Assembly: GCF_028464065.1 (NCBI RefSeq) | Contig: NZ_CP116808.1 | Coordinates: 2,373,501-2,437,500 of the forward strand | DNA: 64,000 nucleotides | Source: Saprospira sp. CCB-QB6 | Lineage (GTDB): Bacteria; Bacteroidota; Bacteroidia; Chitinophagales; Saprospiraceae | Direction of reading: 5' to 3' | Part shown: piece by piece, positions 36,684-46,043 of the stretch | Layout: each line of letters begins with the position of its first letter | Position numbering within the stretch: position 1 is the first letter of the stretch | Position numbers and translations under genes: made by a program | The notes under the pieces: generated by a model | Told to the model about the DNA's origin: nothing | Databases searched by the model: none | The model's input: only the letters and a program-made list of their open reading frames with translations

Positions 36684-37091
36684 TTAGTCCTCTTCACGGT
36701 CCTGCTGCGCATCTTTCATCGAGCGCATTACATTCTTTTCTCCATTGATTTTCTGAAAGAGCTTATCGATCTCTTCCACCTGGTCCAAGGTGTCATCAAT
36801 AAAAAACTTGAGGCGAGGAATGCGGCGCACCTGCTTGCGAATGCGCTTGCCCAATTCGGTCCGCAAACGCACCAAATTTTCCCACATTTCCTTAATGACT
36901 TCCTGCTTGTATACGCTATTGTACACGCTGAGATAAACGTAAGCAATGCCCATATCAGAGCTCATGCGCACTCGGGTAACGGTTACCAAAGCATCGCCAT
37001 AAATGAGGCGGCCTTCATTTTGGAGGACCACAGAAAATTCTCGTTGAATCATAGCAGCTACTTGCCGCTGTTTTATCGTTTGCTGTTCCAT
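36684..37091 (-). CDS. rbfA: Ribosome-binding factor A
   Basis: Small KH-like protein needed for maturation of the 16S rRNA 5' end and cold adaptation. Motifs: RQRQVAAMIQREFSVVLQ-like N-terminus (KQRQVAAMIQREF), VTVTRVRMSSDMGIAYVYLS and LRTELGKRIRKQVRRIPRLKF, with the final FFIDDTLDQ-type stretch (FIDDTLDQVEEID). Length 135 residues. First gene of the operon with the permease and SET genes. Confidence 0.94.
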   Translation of the reverse strand: MEQQTIKQRQVAAMIQREFSVVLQNEGRLIYGDALVTVTRVRMSSDMGIAYVYLSVYNSVYKQEVIKEMWENLVRLRTELGKRIRKQVRRIPRLKFFIDDTLDQVEEIDKLFQKINGEKNVMRSMKDAQQDREED

Positions 37092-37113
37092 TTCTATTCT
37101 TAAATTATTCTGG

Positions 37114-37249
37114 TTTTGGGGCCTGCGGCCAGTTCGGCCTTTGGCCTCAGTTGGCCGCCGCTATGTTGCGCAGCTCGCTAGTCGCTCGGCCCTGCGGCGC
37201 TAAAGCGCCTTGGTCTGGCCTATCGGCCACCCCTGCACAGCGCTAGGCC
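37114..37249 (+). repeat. GC-rich modular hairpin repeat, copy 13 (F)
   Basis: Opens TTTTGGGGCC; 5' hairpin uses GGCCAG...TTGGCC; hairpin 2 is GGCGC-TAAA-GCGCC; hairpin 3 is TGGCC-TAT-CGGCCA. It lies upstream of rbfA. The 545-base gap 37092-37636 consists of copies 13 and 14, the terminator between them and about 150 bases without recognisable features. Confidence 0.9.
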
Positions 37250-37343
37250 AATAAACGCCTAGCCAATTGGCCAAACGCAAAGGTAAAAAAGAGCGAGCAG
37301 CTTTTTTAATTTTATCCTTCAGAAGCTTAAAGCCCCAAAAGCC

Positions 37344-37376
37344 TAAAAAAGGTTCAAAACGCCTTGTTCTGAACCC
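37344..37376 (-). terminator. Intrinsic terminator, probably of the MtfA-like gene
   Basis: On the minus strand GGGTTCA / TGAACC encloses a loop and is followed by TTTTTT. Since repeat copy 14 lies between this terminator and the upstream minus-strand gene, copy 14 should be transcribed as part of the 3' UTR. Confidence 0.6.
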
Positions 37377-37428
37377 CTAGTTTTGCGGCCGAAGCCCTTT
37401 ATTGGACCTGAAAAAAGGCCGTAGATCG

Positions 37429-37631
37429 GCTGAGCGCTGCGGAGCGGGTGGCCCGAAGGGCCAGACCAAAGGCAGGCTTTGCCTGCCTGCAGGGCCGAGC
37501 AGAACTGCGAGCCCCGCAGCATAGCGACCCGCCCAAGAACTCATGAGGGTTTTAACCCTCATTTTGTATAAGTTCGCAAAGCGATACCGCTTTGCGCTGG
37601 GTTTCAACCCGGCGGAAGGGGCAGCCCCAAA
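37429..37631 (-). repeat. GC-rich modular hairpin repeat, copy 14 (R), long form
   Basis: Reverse copy of the GGGGCAGCCCC subtype with three extra hairpins in its outer half: TGAGGGTTTTAACCCTCA, GCAAAGC-GATACC-GCTTTGC and GCTGGGTTTCAACCCGGC. The same three modules occur in copy 18 and, in the other orientation, after copy 21. Hairpin 2 is GGCAGGC-TTT-GCCTGCC. Confidence 0.9.
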
Positions 37632-37636
37632 TTTCC

Positions 37637-38662
37637 TTAATACTGACGAGCATTTTTAAGGCAGCATTGTTTATACTTTTTGCCACTGCCGCAGGGACAA
37701 GGGGCATTGCGGCCCAGTTTGCGCCCATTATAGCCAATCATGGCTTGGGCCGCTAGGCGAAAATGCTGTTTGGTATCTTGTTGGAAAATCTTTTGCATCA
37801 GTTCGTAAAGCTCTGGCTCTCTTTTTTGCATAACTTCGGGCCGCTCAAAGAAATATTCGCTGGCCACAGCAAAAAATTCCACCTTGTTGGTGGCCCCATA
37901 AGGATTCATATTCGATTTGCCCGCCTTGATGTTCTCAATTTCTTTGTGCATGACCTCTAGCCAAGGCTCCAAATATTGATTTTGCAAAAAGACCTCGGGC
38001 ACCCCATCGTAGTTGCCATCGGCGGCATCCAACAAATGAGCAAACTCATGAATGCCCACATTGAGCTTATCGCCAGAATTTTGGAAGCCAGAAATTAAGG
38101 CCGGCTTAGAGAGAATCATCATGCCCTCCATCACACCCGTGCCTACCATGCCCCAAACGGAGCGGCCATGGCCTTCGGTGCGAAAATCTCTATCAAAAGC
38201 GCCTGGATAAATGAGGATTTCGCCTAGGTTTTCATATTCCCAATCGGGAAAGCTAAAAACGGGAATTTCGGCACTGGCGGCGGCTAGGACCAAAGTGAGG
38301 TCATCCACCTCTGTTTTGACCCCCGTTACTCGGGTTTCATGCAAAAAGATTTGGATTTCGGTTTCAAAGCGTCTTTTATCCGTTTCAGAAAGGGCGCGAT
38401 AAAAGGCCACATATTCCTCTAAAATTTCCCGCCATTTTTCGGGAAAAGGCGTGTTTTCTAGCTTTTGCCGCTCTCTGTATTTTTTGGTCAGAATGCTATA
38501 TATATTATAGCTGACGACAAAGTTGGTCAGTACAAGTATAATTAAGAGCTCGGGAGTAACGGCGCTAACAAAGGTAAATAGATGAAAGGTAGCACTAATA
38601 ATAAGCACAATGGCTAGGGATAGCAGTTGATTGAGGCGGACTTTTTTGGCGGAGAGTAGCAT
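37637..38662 (-). CDS. MtfA-like (M90) zinc peptidase with C-terminal SEC-C motif
   Basis: I use the ATG at 38662 rather than a TTG two codons earlier. Two N-terminal membrane helices (about residues 10-32 and 35-55) anchor a cytoplasmic M90 domain whose zinc motif H205-E-F-A-H209-LLD212 follows the family pattern HExxHxxD. The last 20 residues are a SEC-C zinc motif (APCPCGSGKKYKQCC), as in SecA tails. MtfA in E. coli is a cytoplasmic peptidase that controls glucose uptake through Mlc; membrane-anchored versions with a SEC-C tail are a Bacteroidota variant, and the substrate here is unknown. Confidence 0.88.
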   Translation of the reverse strand: MLLSAKKVRLNQLLSLAIVLIISATFHLFTFVSAVTPELLIILVLTNFVVSYNIYSILTKKYRERQKLENTPFPEKWREILEEYVAFYRALSETDKRRFETEIQIFLHETRVTGVKTEVDDLTLVLAAASAEIPVFSFPDWEYENLGEILIYPGAFDRDFRTEGHGRSVWGMVGTGVMEGMMILSKPALISGFQNSGDKLNVGIHEFAHLLDAADGNYDGVPEVFLQNQYLEPWLEVMHKEIENIKAGKSNMNPYGATNKVEFFAVASEYFFERPEVMQKREPELYELMQKIFQQDTKQHFRLAAQAMIGYNGRKLGRNAPCPCGSGKKYKQCCLKNARQY

Positions 38663-38725
38663 AGGCAAATCTAAGATGAAGCTTGGAGTTTGGCTTGAAA
38701 ATACCGCTTTTAGCTTAAAAACTGC

Positions 38726-38733
38726 TAGTTTTG
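38726..38733 (+). promoter_or_regulatory. -7 box TAGTTTTG
   Basis: TAGTTTTG matches TAnnTTTG and lies 18 bases before the ATG of the acyltransferase gene, between divergent genes. Confidence 0.45.
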
Positions 38734-38751
38734 CCCTCCAATCTCTAGTTT

Positions 38752-40038
38752 ATGATGTACAGCTTCTTGCGCCAACTTGTTCGATTATTGCTCTTTGGTT
38801 TTTTTCGCCGTTTGTATTGGCGACAAAAGCAGAGCTTGCCCCAAAATGGGCCTTTATTGATTATTGTCAATCATTCGACTGCCTTTACGGAAATGCTCAT
38901 TTTGGGGGCATTTCTGCCCCGCTCTATTTATTATTGGGCCAGGGCGTCGGTTTTTACTAATCCTTGGGCGCGTTGGTTTTATCGGCAAATTCACATTTTG
39001 CCCATTATGCGGGCCGAAGAAGGGCTACGGAAGTTAGACCAAAATGCCTCGACCATGCAGCAATCGCAGGCTTATCTAAAAGAGGGCTTGGCGGTGGTCA
39101 TTGCGCCAGAGGGAAATTGCGTGATGGAAAAGCGTTTGCGGCATTTTCGGACGGGCACAGCACGTTTGGCGCTTTCTACTTTGGAGCAATTGCCCGCGGG
39201 CCAAGATTTGCAAGTTTTGCCTATTGGGGTCAACTTTAGCCATCATAAAAATTGGCGGGCCGAGGTCAAAATTAGCATTGGCGAGCGCTTTTCGGTCCGA
39301 GATTTTGAGGAAGATTACCAGAAAGATTCGCAAAGAGGGGCCAAGTTATTAACTTATGCCATGCGGGAAGCCTTGGCCAAAGAAGTCATTTGGATTGAAC
39401 GAGAAGAGGACGAAGAATTAGCCGAATACTTATATAGTTTTGCCCGTCAGGGCCAGGGCCAAGCAACAGGCTTTTTACAGGCTGATGCGGGCGCCTTGGG
39501 CGAAGATCAGCGCTTGACAGAGCAACTCAATGCTTTGGAGGAAGAGAAAAAAGCGCAGCATTTGGCCGCTTGTCGAGATTATTTTGGGGCTTTGGCCGAG
39601 CATAAATTGCCCTTGGCCATTTTTCAGCAAAACCCAATTTCGCCTGTTTTATTTATTTTGTTTTTGCCGCTCTATTTGGCGGGTTGGCTACTTTCTTGGC
39701 CTTTGTTTACGGCTATTCGGGCCTTGAGAGCGCATTTTATTCGCTCGCCTAAAAGTCAACATTTTTGGGGACCTATGGCCATTGCCTTAGCCTTAGTTTG
39801 TTGGATTCCTTATGGTTTAATTTGGAGCATTTTTGGGCTGTTTTACTTTGGTGCCCTAGGCTTACTTTTGCCTGTCTTGGTCCTTTGTCTTAGCTTATTT
39901 TATGTTCGGATGCGAGATGCGGCCCTTTTATTTTTGGCCAAATTGCGCTGGATGAAATTGGGAGCTAGCGAAAAAGAAAGCCTGCAAGAGCGAGGAAAAT
40001 CGCTATTGCAGGCCTTGCGTCAAGATTTTGATCTTTAG
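38752..40038 (+). CDS. PlsC-like glycerolipid acyltransferase with C-terminal membrane region
   Basis: The N-terminal half is a 1-acylglycerol-3-phosphate acyltransferase-like domain: block I NHSTAFTE (H41...E47) where this subfamily usually has H-x5-D, block III APEGNCVMEK in place of the usual F-P-E-G, and VLPIGVNFSH. The C-terminal part has about three membrane helices (IFLPLYLAGWLL-like, near 300-385). Likely function is acylation of a lipid in the inner membrane. The D-to-E change in block I is conservative. Its stop overlaps the convergent HD gene by 4 bases. Confidence 0.82.
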   Translation: MMYSFLRQLVRLLLFGFFRRLYWRQKQSLPQNGPLLIIVNHSTAFTEMLILGAFLPRSIYYWARASVFTNPWARWFYRQIHILPIMRAEEGLRKLDQNASTMQQSQAYLKEGLAVVIAPEGNCVMEKRLRHFRTGTARLALSTLEQLPAGQDLQVLPIGVNFSHHKNWRAEVKISIGERFSVRDFEEDYQKDSQRGAKLLTYAMREALAKEVIWIEREEDEELAEYLYSFARQGQGQATGFLQADAGALGEDQRLTEQLNALEEEKKAQHLAACRDYFGALAEHKLPLAIFQQNPISPVLFILFLPLYLAGWLLSWPLFTAIRALRAHFIRSPKSQHFWGPMAIALALVCWIPYGLIWSIFGLFYFGALGLLLPVLVLCLSLFYVRMRDAALLFLAKLRWMKLGASEKESLQERGKSLLQALRQDFDL

Positions 40039-40661
40039 AACTGAAAAGTATCAATATCCTTCACTTTATTTTCGAACCAGGCAATGGGCTGTTGTGTCTT
40101 GTTGCCTGTCCAAGTATCGCATTTAAAAAAGTTGTAGAACAACTGTTTATTTTCTGGTCCAAGCTGCTTAAACGTTTGGGCCAGTTTATTTTCAGCCTCC
40201 TCCTCGCGGCCTTTTTGCCAAAATTTCCAAGCATAATAGGCTTCATCATGCAGCGCAATCAGTTGCAAAAGCCGCTCATCACTCAAGTAATTTTTGGCAA
40301 AGCGCTTGGCAATTGCCGCATGATGCTTCGACCAATCTCTTCTAGGGCGCTGGCTTTCCTCCAAATACTTAAAGGTATCGTGAATAATGGCGACCAAACG
40401 AAGATCTTGGCGCACATTGGCCGAAAAATTCACGGCATCAATGTTCGCTAAAACATCTTGGATATGAAAAAGAATTTGTCCCTCGGGATGACCTGGTCGA
40501 GGTCGACCCCAAAAGGCACCACGCAGCCAAGCTGGATCCATCAAAAGAATCCGCTCTAGCTTGGTTTCTGGCTGAATATAATGCTCCAAAACTGCCCGCT
40601 GCCGGTTGACCGTTAGCGGAACTTGGATGGGCCTGGGCGCTTGATAGTTGAGGTTAAACAT
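40035..40661 (-). CDS. HD-domain phosphohydrolase-like protein
   Basis: The HD superfamily signature is visible: an early His in GHPEGQILFHIQDV (H58 or H66), the doublet H94-D95 in AIIHDTFKYL, and a later SKHH pair (113-114). Such proteins bind divalent metals and hydrolyse phosphate esters, often of nucleotides. The 208-residue protein has no membrane segment. The subfamily and substrate are not recognisable. Convergent with the acyltransferase gene. Confidence 0.7.
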   Translation of the reverse strand: MFNLNYQAPRPIQVPLTVNRQRAVLEHYIQPETKLERILLMDPAWLRGAFWGRPRPGHPEGQILFHIQDVLANIDAVNFSANVRQDLRLVAIIHDTFKYLEESQRPRRDWSKHHAAIAKRFAKNYLSDERLLQLIALHDEAYYAWKFWQKGREEEAENKLAQTFKQLGPENKQLFYNFFKCDTWTGNKTQQPIAWFENKVKDIDTFQF

Positions 40662-40857
40662 AAAATTAGGGCGTAAAACTGCTTGTTAGCTAAAAAATAA
40701 GGCCCAATAAAAGGCCAAATTAGTCTTTATTTAGACCAAATATCTTACCAAGAATTAAGTTTTCTTTAGTAAATTCAACGATTGTACAAAGTCTTTTATT
40801 ATAGACGAAAATAGGGGGCTTTTGGTTCGAGTAAAAAGGGCCAACTACTGTTTTTTA

Positions 40858-41018
40858 TTTGGGGCTGCCCCTCCGCTGCGCTTCGGGTCCTGCCTTTTCG
40901 GGGCTCGCAGGTCTGCTCGGCCCTGCAGGCAGGCTAAAGCCTGCCTTTGGTCTGGCCCTTCGGGCCACCCGCTCCGCAGCGCTGGGCCTGCGGCGGCTTC
41001 GCCGCCTGTAGGACGCAA
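40858..41018 (+). repeat. GC-rich modular hairpin repeat, copy 15 (F, GGGGCTGCCCC subtype)
   Basis: Opens TTTGGGGCTGCCCC; hairpin 2 is GCAGGC-TAAA-GCCTGC; tail GGCCTGCGGCGGC...GCCGCCTGTAGGACG is nearly the same as in copies 3 and 21. The 497-base gap 40662-41158 holds this copy plus about 195 AT-rich bases on its left and 140 on its right that form the upstream regions of the two divergent genes. Confidence 0.9.
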
Positions 41019-41158
41019 AATAATAGGTACACGAGAACAAAATTTTGATAATTAGTTGTTTAGCCCGTTTAAATTCTTATCTTAGAAAAACCGAGTAGGT
41101 CCAAAAGATCTGCTATTTTTTATTAGCTAATTTAAATTAAATAAACGTACAATCAAAA

Positions 41159-42745
41159 ATGAAAAAAGTCTCCTTCTTCTCCCTATTTTTTCTTTTGGGA
41201 CTGTCTTTATCGGCCCAAGAATCCTATCAATTTAATGTAACGGATTTTCCTTATACAGATGTGCATTTGCATTCTGCGCTCAAGCCATTTAATTCCTTAG
41301 ATGTTTGTAGTTATAGTATTTGGGAACCGATCAATCATAATTGTGAGGGTAAACTATCTAAATTGTTTGTGAGCAGCTCAAAGGAAGTACCTCGCTACTC
41401 GCAATGCCATTTTGAGGGCCTGATGCGAGGAAATGTTGGCCTTGGCTTTTTATCACTTACGCCTTTGGAGAAGGGAATGATGCATGTACGTCTATTAAAT
41501 GAAAAAAAGAAGGGGAAAGGGACCATGGCCTGTGTCTCTGGAGTAGAGTTTGACGATATGCCCTGCCGAAAAGAACAGATTAACTATTATGAGGATTTAC
41601 GAGCCAATATTGCTTATGTATTAGAGGGAGAAGGGCAAAACTATTATATGTATGGAGAACCCAAACAGTATGAGGTCGCTCAAAGCAGCGAACATCTGCA
41701 ATCCCTTTTAGCCGATGAACACAAGTTGGCTATTGTCTTGAATATTGAAGGAGGACATAGCTTGGGCCTTTCTCTAGAAGAAAATGATATCTCTCAAACA
41801 GAAGAATATGCCGAGTTGTATCTGAAAAATGTGGACCGAATGAAGGGCGTTTTGCCTTTGACTGAGGGCGGAGACGATTATTTGGAACATCCTGTTTTGA
41901 GTATGAATATCAATCACTTTTTTTGGAATGGCCTTGGGGGACATGCTCGGACTTTTAGCGGGCTACAAAATTTTGTCTTTGGAGGAAAAAAAGGAGTAGG
42001 AGAGGGGCTGACCCCCTTGGGAGAAAAGGTCATCAAAAAGATGCTGGACCAAGAAAATGGCCGCCGCATTTTAGTGGATGTTAAACACATGAGTTTGGAT
42101 GCCCGCCTTTGGTATTACAATTACTTAGAGGAGCTAAGAGCCCAAGGAGATACCGTTGGCATTATTAGTTCTCATTCTACAGTGGCCGGCTGCTCTATTT
42201 ATGATAAGGCGTATAGCCGAAAGGATAATAAGGCCAAAAATAAAAATGCTTACCTCAATCGCTGGACCATCAGTTTGGCCGATGAAGATATTCGCCAAAT
42301 ACATCAATCTAAAGGCATTGTGGGCATTATGCTCGATAAGTACCGCCTAATGGGCAATAAGGCCAAAAAAGCTGTGGGTGAGACCGTAGAAGGCTCGGCC
42401 CAAAGAAGAAAACTTTATGTACAGGTCATTATGGCCAATGTTTTTGCTACAGTAAAAGCCGTAAATGAGCCCTCTGCTTGGGATATTCTAGCTCTAGGCT
42501 CTGATTTTGACGGCATGATTGCGCCTTTTGAATGCTATGCTAGCTCTGCAGATATGCCTGTTTTGGCCCAAGATATTTATGCCTTTTTAAGTGAACCAGA
42601 AGCTATCTTTGATTTGTTTACAAAAGAAGAAGTGGAGGCCTTAATGTTTGATTTGAGCCCAGAAGAAATTTTGCGCAAATTTATGTACGAGAATGGAAGA
42701 AACTTCGCGCTACGTAATTTGCCTAAAAGTCAGTCTGAAGGTTAA
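41159..42745 (+). CDS. Secreted membrane-dipeptidase-like metallopeptidase (M19)
   Basis: Signal peptide to about residue 20 (LSLSAQ). The amidohydrolase-fold ligands of the renal dipeptidase family can be followed: H36-L-H38 (DVHLH), E197 in NIEGGHSLG, His in ILVDVKHMS, His in IISSHSTVAG and Asp in LGSDFDGM. Family members hydrolyse dipeptides with a binuclear zinc centre. The 528 residues exceed the usual 330-400 because of an insertion between the first two motifs. The gene is alone on its transcript; the 212 bases downstream hold no gene I can support. Confidence 0.85.
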   Translation: MKKVSFFSLFFLLGLSLSAQESYQFNVTDFPYTDVHLHSALKPFNSLDVCSYSIWEPINHNCEGKLSKLFVSSSKEVPRYSQCHFEGLMRGNVGLGFLSLTPLEKGMMHVRLLNEKKKGKGTMACVSGVEFDDMPCRKEQINYYEDLRANIAYVLEGEGQNYYMYGEPKQYEVAQSSEHLQSLLADEHKLAIVLNIEGGHSLGLSLEENDISQTEEYAELYLKNVDRMKGVLPLTEGGDDYLEHPVLSMNINHFFWNGLGGHARTFSGLQNFVFGGKKGVGEGLTPLGEKVIKKMLDQENGRRILVDVKHMSLDARLWYYNYLEELRAQGDTVGIISSHSTVAGCSIYDKAYSRKDNKAKNKNAYLNRWTISLADEDIRQIHQSKGIVGIMLDKYRLMGNKAKKAVGETVEGSAQRRKLYVQVIMANVFATVKAVNEPSAWDILALGSDFDGMIAPFECYASSADMPVLAQDIYAFLSEPEAIFDLFTKEEVEALMFDLSPEEILRKFMYENGRNFALRNLPKSQSEG

Positions 42746-42957
42746 AAATCAAAATTTTATATAGAAAAATGCTTGTAATTACATTTTTTTGAGTAGAATT
42801 ACGTCAGAAAGGCCAATATACTAGGCCAAATACCGTTATTGATAGACAAATAGAAATTAATTATGGGTTAAGGTGCTCTAAATATTTGGAAATCTGAGTT
42901 TTGACCCCTACATTTATTGTAGAATTCTATTTTTATCATTCTTAAAACTAATGCATT

Positions 42958-43407
42958 ATGAGAATCCTAACCGCTGTACTTGCATTTGTGCTCGCTTTCA
43001 ATAGCTTCGCATTTGCTGCGCCTCAGAATGAGGACAAAATGGTAGCTGTTGTTCTTCTTATGGACAACGGTGACGACAAAGAAGTTGTAGCTACTATCTA
43101 CACTAGCCTTATGGCCGCTGAAAAAGTAGCCAAAGTAATGAACATCGAGATGATCGCTTCTGATGATCCCGTTGAAAATGATGTTTTCGTTTTCTCTCTA
43201 AAATCTGAAGAGCAGAAAGACGTAACCATGAAAATGTTCGATGAAGAAGGTTATGAGTTGGCTGCCCACCGTGTGATGGAAGTTAACGAAGGTAGCAACT
43301 ACAATGCACTTAACGTAGAAACTCTTGATGACGGAACTTACATGTTCCAAATCACTGATGAGTCTGGTGCTGAGCTTAACCGCAAAGTAACTATCAAACG
43401 TCAGTAA
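42958..43407 (+). CDS. Small secreted protein, probably abundant
   Basis: Signal peptide MRILTAVLAFVLAFNSFAFAA. The mature part of about 128 residues is beta-rich and ends with a strand pattern (DDGTYMFQITDESGAELNRKVTIKRQ region) like the Ig-like C-terminal folds of Bacteroidota secreted proteins. Codons are strongly biased (GTA, GAA, CTT, AAC), different from neighbours and typical of highly expressed genes. It ends in a strong terminator. I do not recognise a named family; an abundant periplasmic or surface protein is the likely role. Confidence 0.7.
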   Translation: MRILTAVLAFVLAFNSFAFAAPQNEDKMVAVVLLMDNGDDKEVVATIYTSLMAAEKVAKVMNIEMIASDDPVENDVFVFSLKSEEQKDVTMKMFDEEGYELAAHRVMEVNEGSNYNALNVETLDDGTYMFQITDESGAELNRKVTIKRQ

Positions 43408-43432
43408 TTTCCTGTCGTCTGAAATGTATAGA

Positions 43433-43463
43433 GGGTAGCAGTTTGTTCTGCTGCCCTTTTTTT
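43433..43463 (+). terminator. Intrinsic terminator
   Basis: GGGTAGCAG / CTGCTGCCC (one wobble pair) with loop TTTGTT and seven T, 25 bases after the stop. Confidence 0.9.
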
Positions 43464-43493
43464 GTGCCTATACTTGGCCCTTTTACGGTTTTG

Positions 43494-43634
43494 CAGGCCC
43501 GAAGGGCCGCAGGCCTAGCGCTGCGGAGGGGTGGCCCAAAGGGCCAGACCTAGGCGGCGCAGCCGCCGCAGGGCCGAGCAGACTTGCGAGCCCCGAAGCG
43601 TAGCGCCGCAAGGCGAAGCCGCAGCGGAGGCCCC
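43494..43634 (-). repeat. GC-rich modular hairpin repeat, copy 16 (R)
   Basis: Reverse copy between two facing terminators. The right half GCGTAGCGCCGCAAGGCG...GGAGGCCCC is almost identical to copies 4 and 8, suggesting a recent common source. It accounts for most of the 306-base gap 43408-43713. Confidence 0.9.
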
Positions 43635-43649
43635 ATTAAAAAAGAAGAA

Positions 43650-43690
43650 TTATAAAAAAGCCCATAACAACTTGCGTTGCTATGGGCTTT
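43650..43690 (-). terminator. Intrinsic terminator of citrate synthase
   Basis: On the minus strand AAAGCCCATA / TATGGGCTTT with inner GCAAC/GTTG pairs, followed by a T-rich tract, 24 bases after the stop. Confidence 0.9.
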
Positions 43691-43713
43691 AGTTTATTCA
43701 GTCAAGCAGAAGA

Positions 43714-45036
43714 TTATCCTTCTACAGTGCTTTTCTTCAAAAACTCTTTGATGGCTTTGGTCGTCATTGACTTAGGACGCTCTAGAGGCATACCTAGGGC
43801 GCGAGACCAAACACCTGCAGCCAATACACCCATGGCGCGAGAAACACCAAAAAGTACAGTGTAGAAGCTAAATTCTTTGAGGCCGTAGTGCATGAGTAGT
43901 GCACCAGAGTGAGCATCTACATTGGGCCAAGGGTTTTTCACTTTGCCCAAATCCTGAAGGATTGGAGGAACAATAGTGAAGAGTTTCCAAACGATGCTTA
44001 CAATTGCGTCATCCTTGATGTACTCTTCAGCAAAGTGGCGTTGAGCAATATAGCGGGGGTCGGGCTGGCGAAGAACGGCATGACCGTAGCCAGGAATTAC
44101 CTTACCGGCTTCCAAAGTTTGGTTGATATATTCTGTGATTTGCTCATTAGTGGGGGTGTCTGTACCTAGATCATCCACCATTTCCAAGATCCATTTGATA
44201 ACTTCTTGGTTAGCCAAACCGTGAAGGGGACCAGCCAAGGCGTTCATACCACCAGATAGCGAGTAGTAAGGATCGCTAAGTGTAGAGCCTACCAAGTGCG
44301 TGCTGTGTGCAGAGGCATTTCCACCTTCATGATCTGCATGGATGGTAAGATAAAGACGCATAAGTGACTTAAAGTCCTCATGCTCAGAAATTCCAAGCAT
44401 ATGAGCAAAGTTTGCTCCCCAGTCTAGGCTAGGATCAGCAGCAATGTGCTCATTGTTGTGGAAGGTACGGCGGTAGATATAAGCAGCTAGACGAGGAAGT
44501 TTAGCAATTAGGTTCATGCTATCCTCATAGTAAGCATCCCAATATTCGTTTTTGGGCATACCTTCTTCGTAGCGCTGAGCGAAAATACTATCATTTTGTA
44601 GCGAGAGGATCCCCATGCTCAATTGAGTCATAGGGTGAGTATCTGCAGGCATAGCATCTAGCATAGCTGTGGTGCGAGCAGGAAGTTCACCTCTTTTTTT
44701 CCATTCTTCAGTTAGCCAGTTCACCTCTTCTTGGCTAGGAATTTCACCGACTAGCATGAGCCAGAACAATCCCTCGGGTAGAGGCTCCTTGCAGTTGGGC
44801 GCCTTGGGCAACAACTTGCGTAGCTCACGGATCGAGTAGCCCCGGAAGCGGATCCCTTCATAGGCATCAAGCTCAGAAGTCTCCCAAATCATACTTTTCA
44901 TGCCGCGCATACCGCCATACAACTGGCTAATAGCAACTTGGTCGATAATTTTATCTCCATGTTCTTTGAGCATTGCTCGGTTTTCTTGAAAGAGCGCAGC
45001 GGCTTTCTCCGCAAATTTTTGTTTTAAGGCGTCCAT
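43714..45036 (-). CDS. gltA: Citrate synthase, mitochondrial-like type
   Basis: Condenses acetyl-CoA and oxaloacetate in the TCA cycle. I use the ATG at 45036 (MDALKQKFAEKA) because upstream in-frame starts add a non-conserved tail. The sequence follows the eukaryotic/mitochondrial subfamily closely: HADHEGGNASAHSTHLVGS, AGPLHGLANQEV, PGYGHAVLR and PNVDAHSGALL, which contain the three catalytic residues (His, His, Asp) of the pig heart enzyme. The hexameric bacterial type has a different N-terminus and motifs. Single gene with its own terminator. 440 residues. Confidence 0.95.
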   Translation of the reverse strand: MDALKQKFAEKAAALFQENRAMLKEHGDKIIDQVAISQLYGGMRGMKSMIWETSELDAYEGIRFRGYSIRELRKLLPKAPNCKEPLPEGLFWLMLVGEIPSQEEVNWLTEEWKKRGELPARTTAMLDAMPADTHPMTQLSMGILSLQNDSIFAQRYEEGMPKNEYWDAYYEDSMNLIAKLPRLAAYIYRRTFHNNEHIAADPSLDWGANFAHMLGISEHEDFKSLMRLYLTIHADHEGGNASAHSTHLVGSTLSDPYYSLSGGMNALAGPLHGLANQEVIKWILEMVDDLGTDTPTNEQITEYINQTLEAGKVIPGYGHAVLRQPDPRYIAQRHFAEEYIKDDAIVSIVWKLFTIVPPILQDLGKVKNPWPNVDAHSGALLMHYGLKEFSFYTVLFGVSRAMGVLAAGVWSRALGMPLERPKSMTTKAIKEFLKKSTVEG

Positions 45037-45173
45037 TTGAATTTTATATTTAAATGTCATTATCAGCGATGAGCTTGATAACTTTGGTGATAATATGGAA
45101 GGGGAATAAAACCGATGTAGCAACAAGTATATGATGAAAAAGTTGTTTGTGCTAGCTAGTTTCCTCCCTAAGT

Positions 45174-46043
45174 TTACAGTCCCATTTTGAGTAGGTGCAA
45201 CAAGTACTCGCCATACCCACTCTTTTTATATTTTTCGCCCAATTGGGCTAGTTGTTCCGCATCAATAAAGCCCATCTGATAGGCTACTTCTTCGATACAT
45301 CCAATTTTGAGGCCTTGGCGTTGCTCAATCACCTCAATAAATTGCCCCGCCTGCATTAAGGAGGCATGTGTGCCCGTATCCAACCAAGCAATTCCACGGC
45401 CCATAGGGCTTACCTTGAGACGACCCGCCTTGAGATAGTGCAAGTTCACATCCGTGATCTCTAACTCCCCTCTAGCAGATGGCTCCAAGTTGCGAGCAAT
45501 TTCAATAACATCATTGTCATAGAAGTAAATGCCCGGTACCGCATAATTAGACTTGGGCGTTTTGGGCTTTTCTTCAATAGAAATCGCTTGGCGATTTTTA
45601 TCAAACTCTACCACACCATAACGCTCTGGATCAGAAACGGGATAAGCAAAGACTAACCCGCCCTCTACCTGGGTGGCCGCTTGAAGCTGCTCATCTAAAC
45701 GATCGCCATAAAAAATGTTATCGCCCAAAATAAGCGCAACTGAATCCTCCCCAATGAAATCCTCCGCCAAAATAAACGCTTGCGCAATTCCCTCTGGTTC
45801 GGGCTGCTCGATGTAGCTGAAATTGCAGCCAATCTGACTGCCATCACCCAATAACTTCTGGAAATTAGGCAAGTCATGAGGCGTAGAAATAATTAAAATA
45901 TCTCTAATCCCCGCCGACATCAAGGTCGATAAAGGATAGTAAATCATAGGCTTATCGTAAACCGGCATGAGCTGCTTGCTAACAGCTAATGTCAATGGAT
46001 ACAAACGCGTTCCCTGCCCACCGGCTAGAATAATTCCCTTCAT
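45174..46043 (-). CDS. rmlA: Glucose-1-phosphate thymidylyltransferase
   Basis: First enzyme of dTDP-L-rhamnose synthesis. The true start is the ATG at 46043 ([18 protein letters not shown]), which places the nucleotide-binding GGxGTRLxPLT motif at residues 8-18 as in all homologues. Other motifs: [39 protein letters not shown] and ITDVN. 289 residues, family-typical. The other rml genes are not adjacent, which is unusual because they often form an operon. Confidence 0.95.
   Translation of the reverse strand: MKGIILAGGQGTRLYPLTLAVSKQLMPVYDKPMIYYPLSTLMSAGIRDILIISTPHDLPNFQKLLGDGSQIGCNFSYIEQPEPEGIAQAFILAEDFIGEDSVALILGDNIFYGDRLDEQLQAATQVEGGLVFAYPVSDPERYGVVEFDKNRQAISIEEKPKTPKSNYAVPGIYFYDNDVIEIARNLEPSARGELEITDVNLHYLKAGRLKVSPMGRGIAWLDTGTHASLMQAGQFIEVIEQRQGLKIGCIEEVAYQMGFIDAEQLAQLGEKYKKSGYGEYLLHLLKMGL

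Noticed and set aside
45037-45126. N-terminal extension of citrate synthase
   Set aside because: The 30 added residues are Ser-rich and not conserved in the family; the ATG at 45036 fits the usual start.
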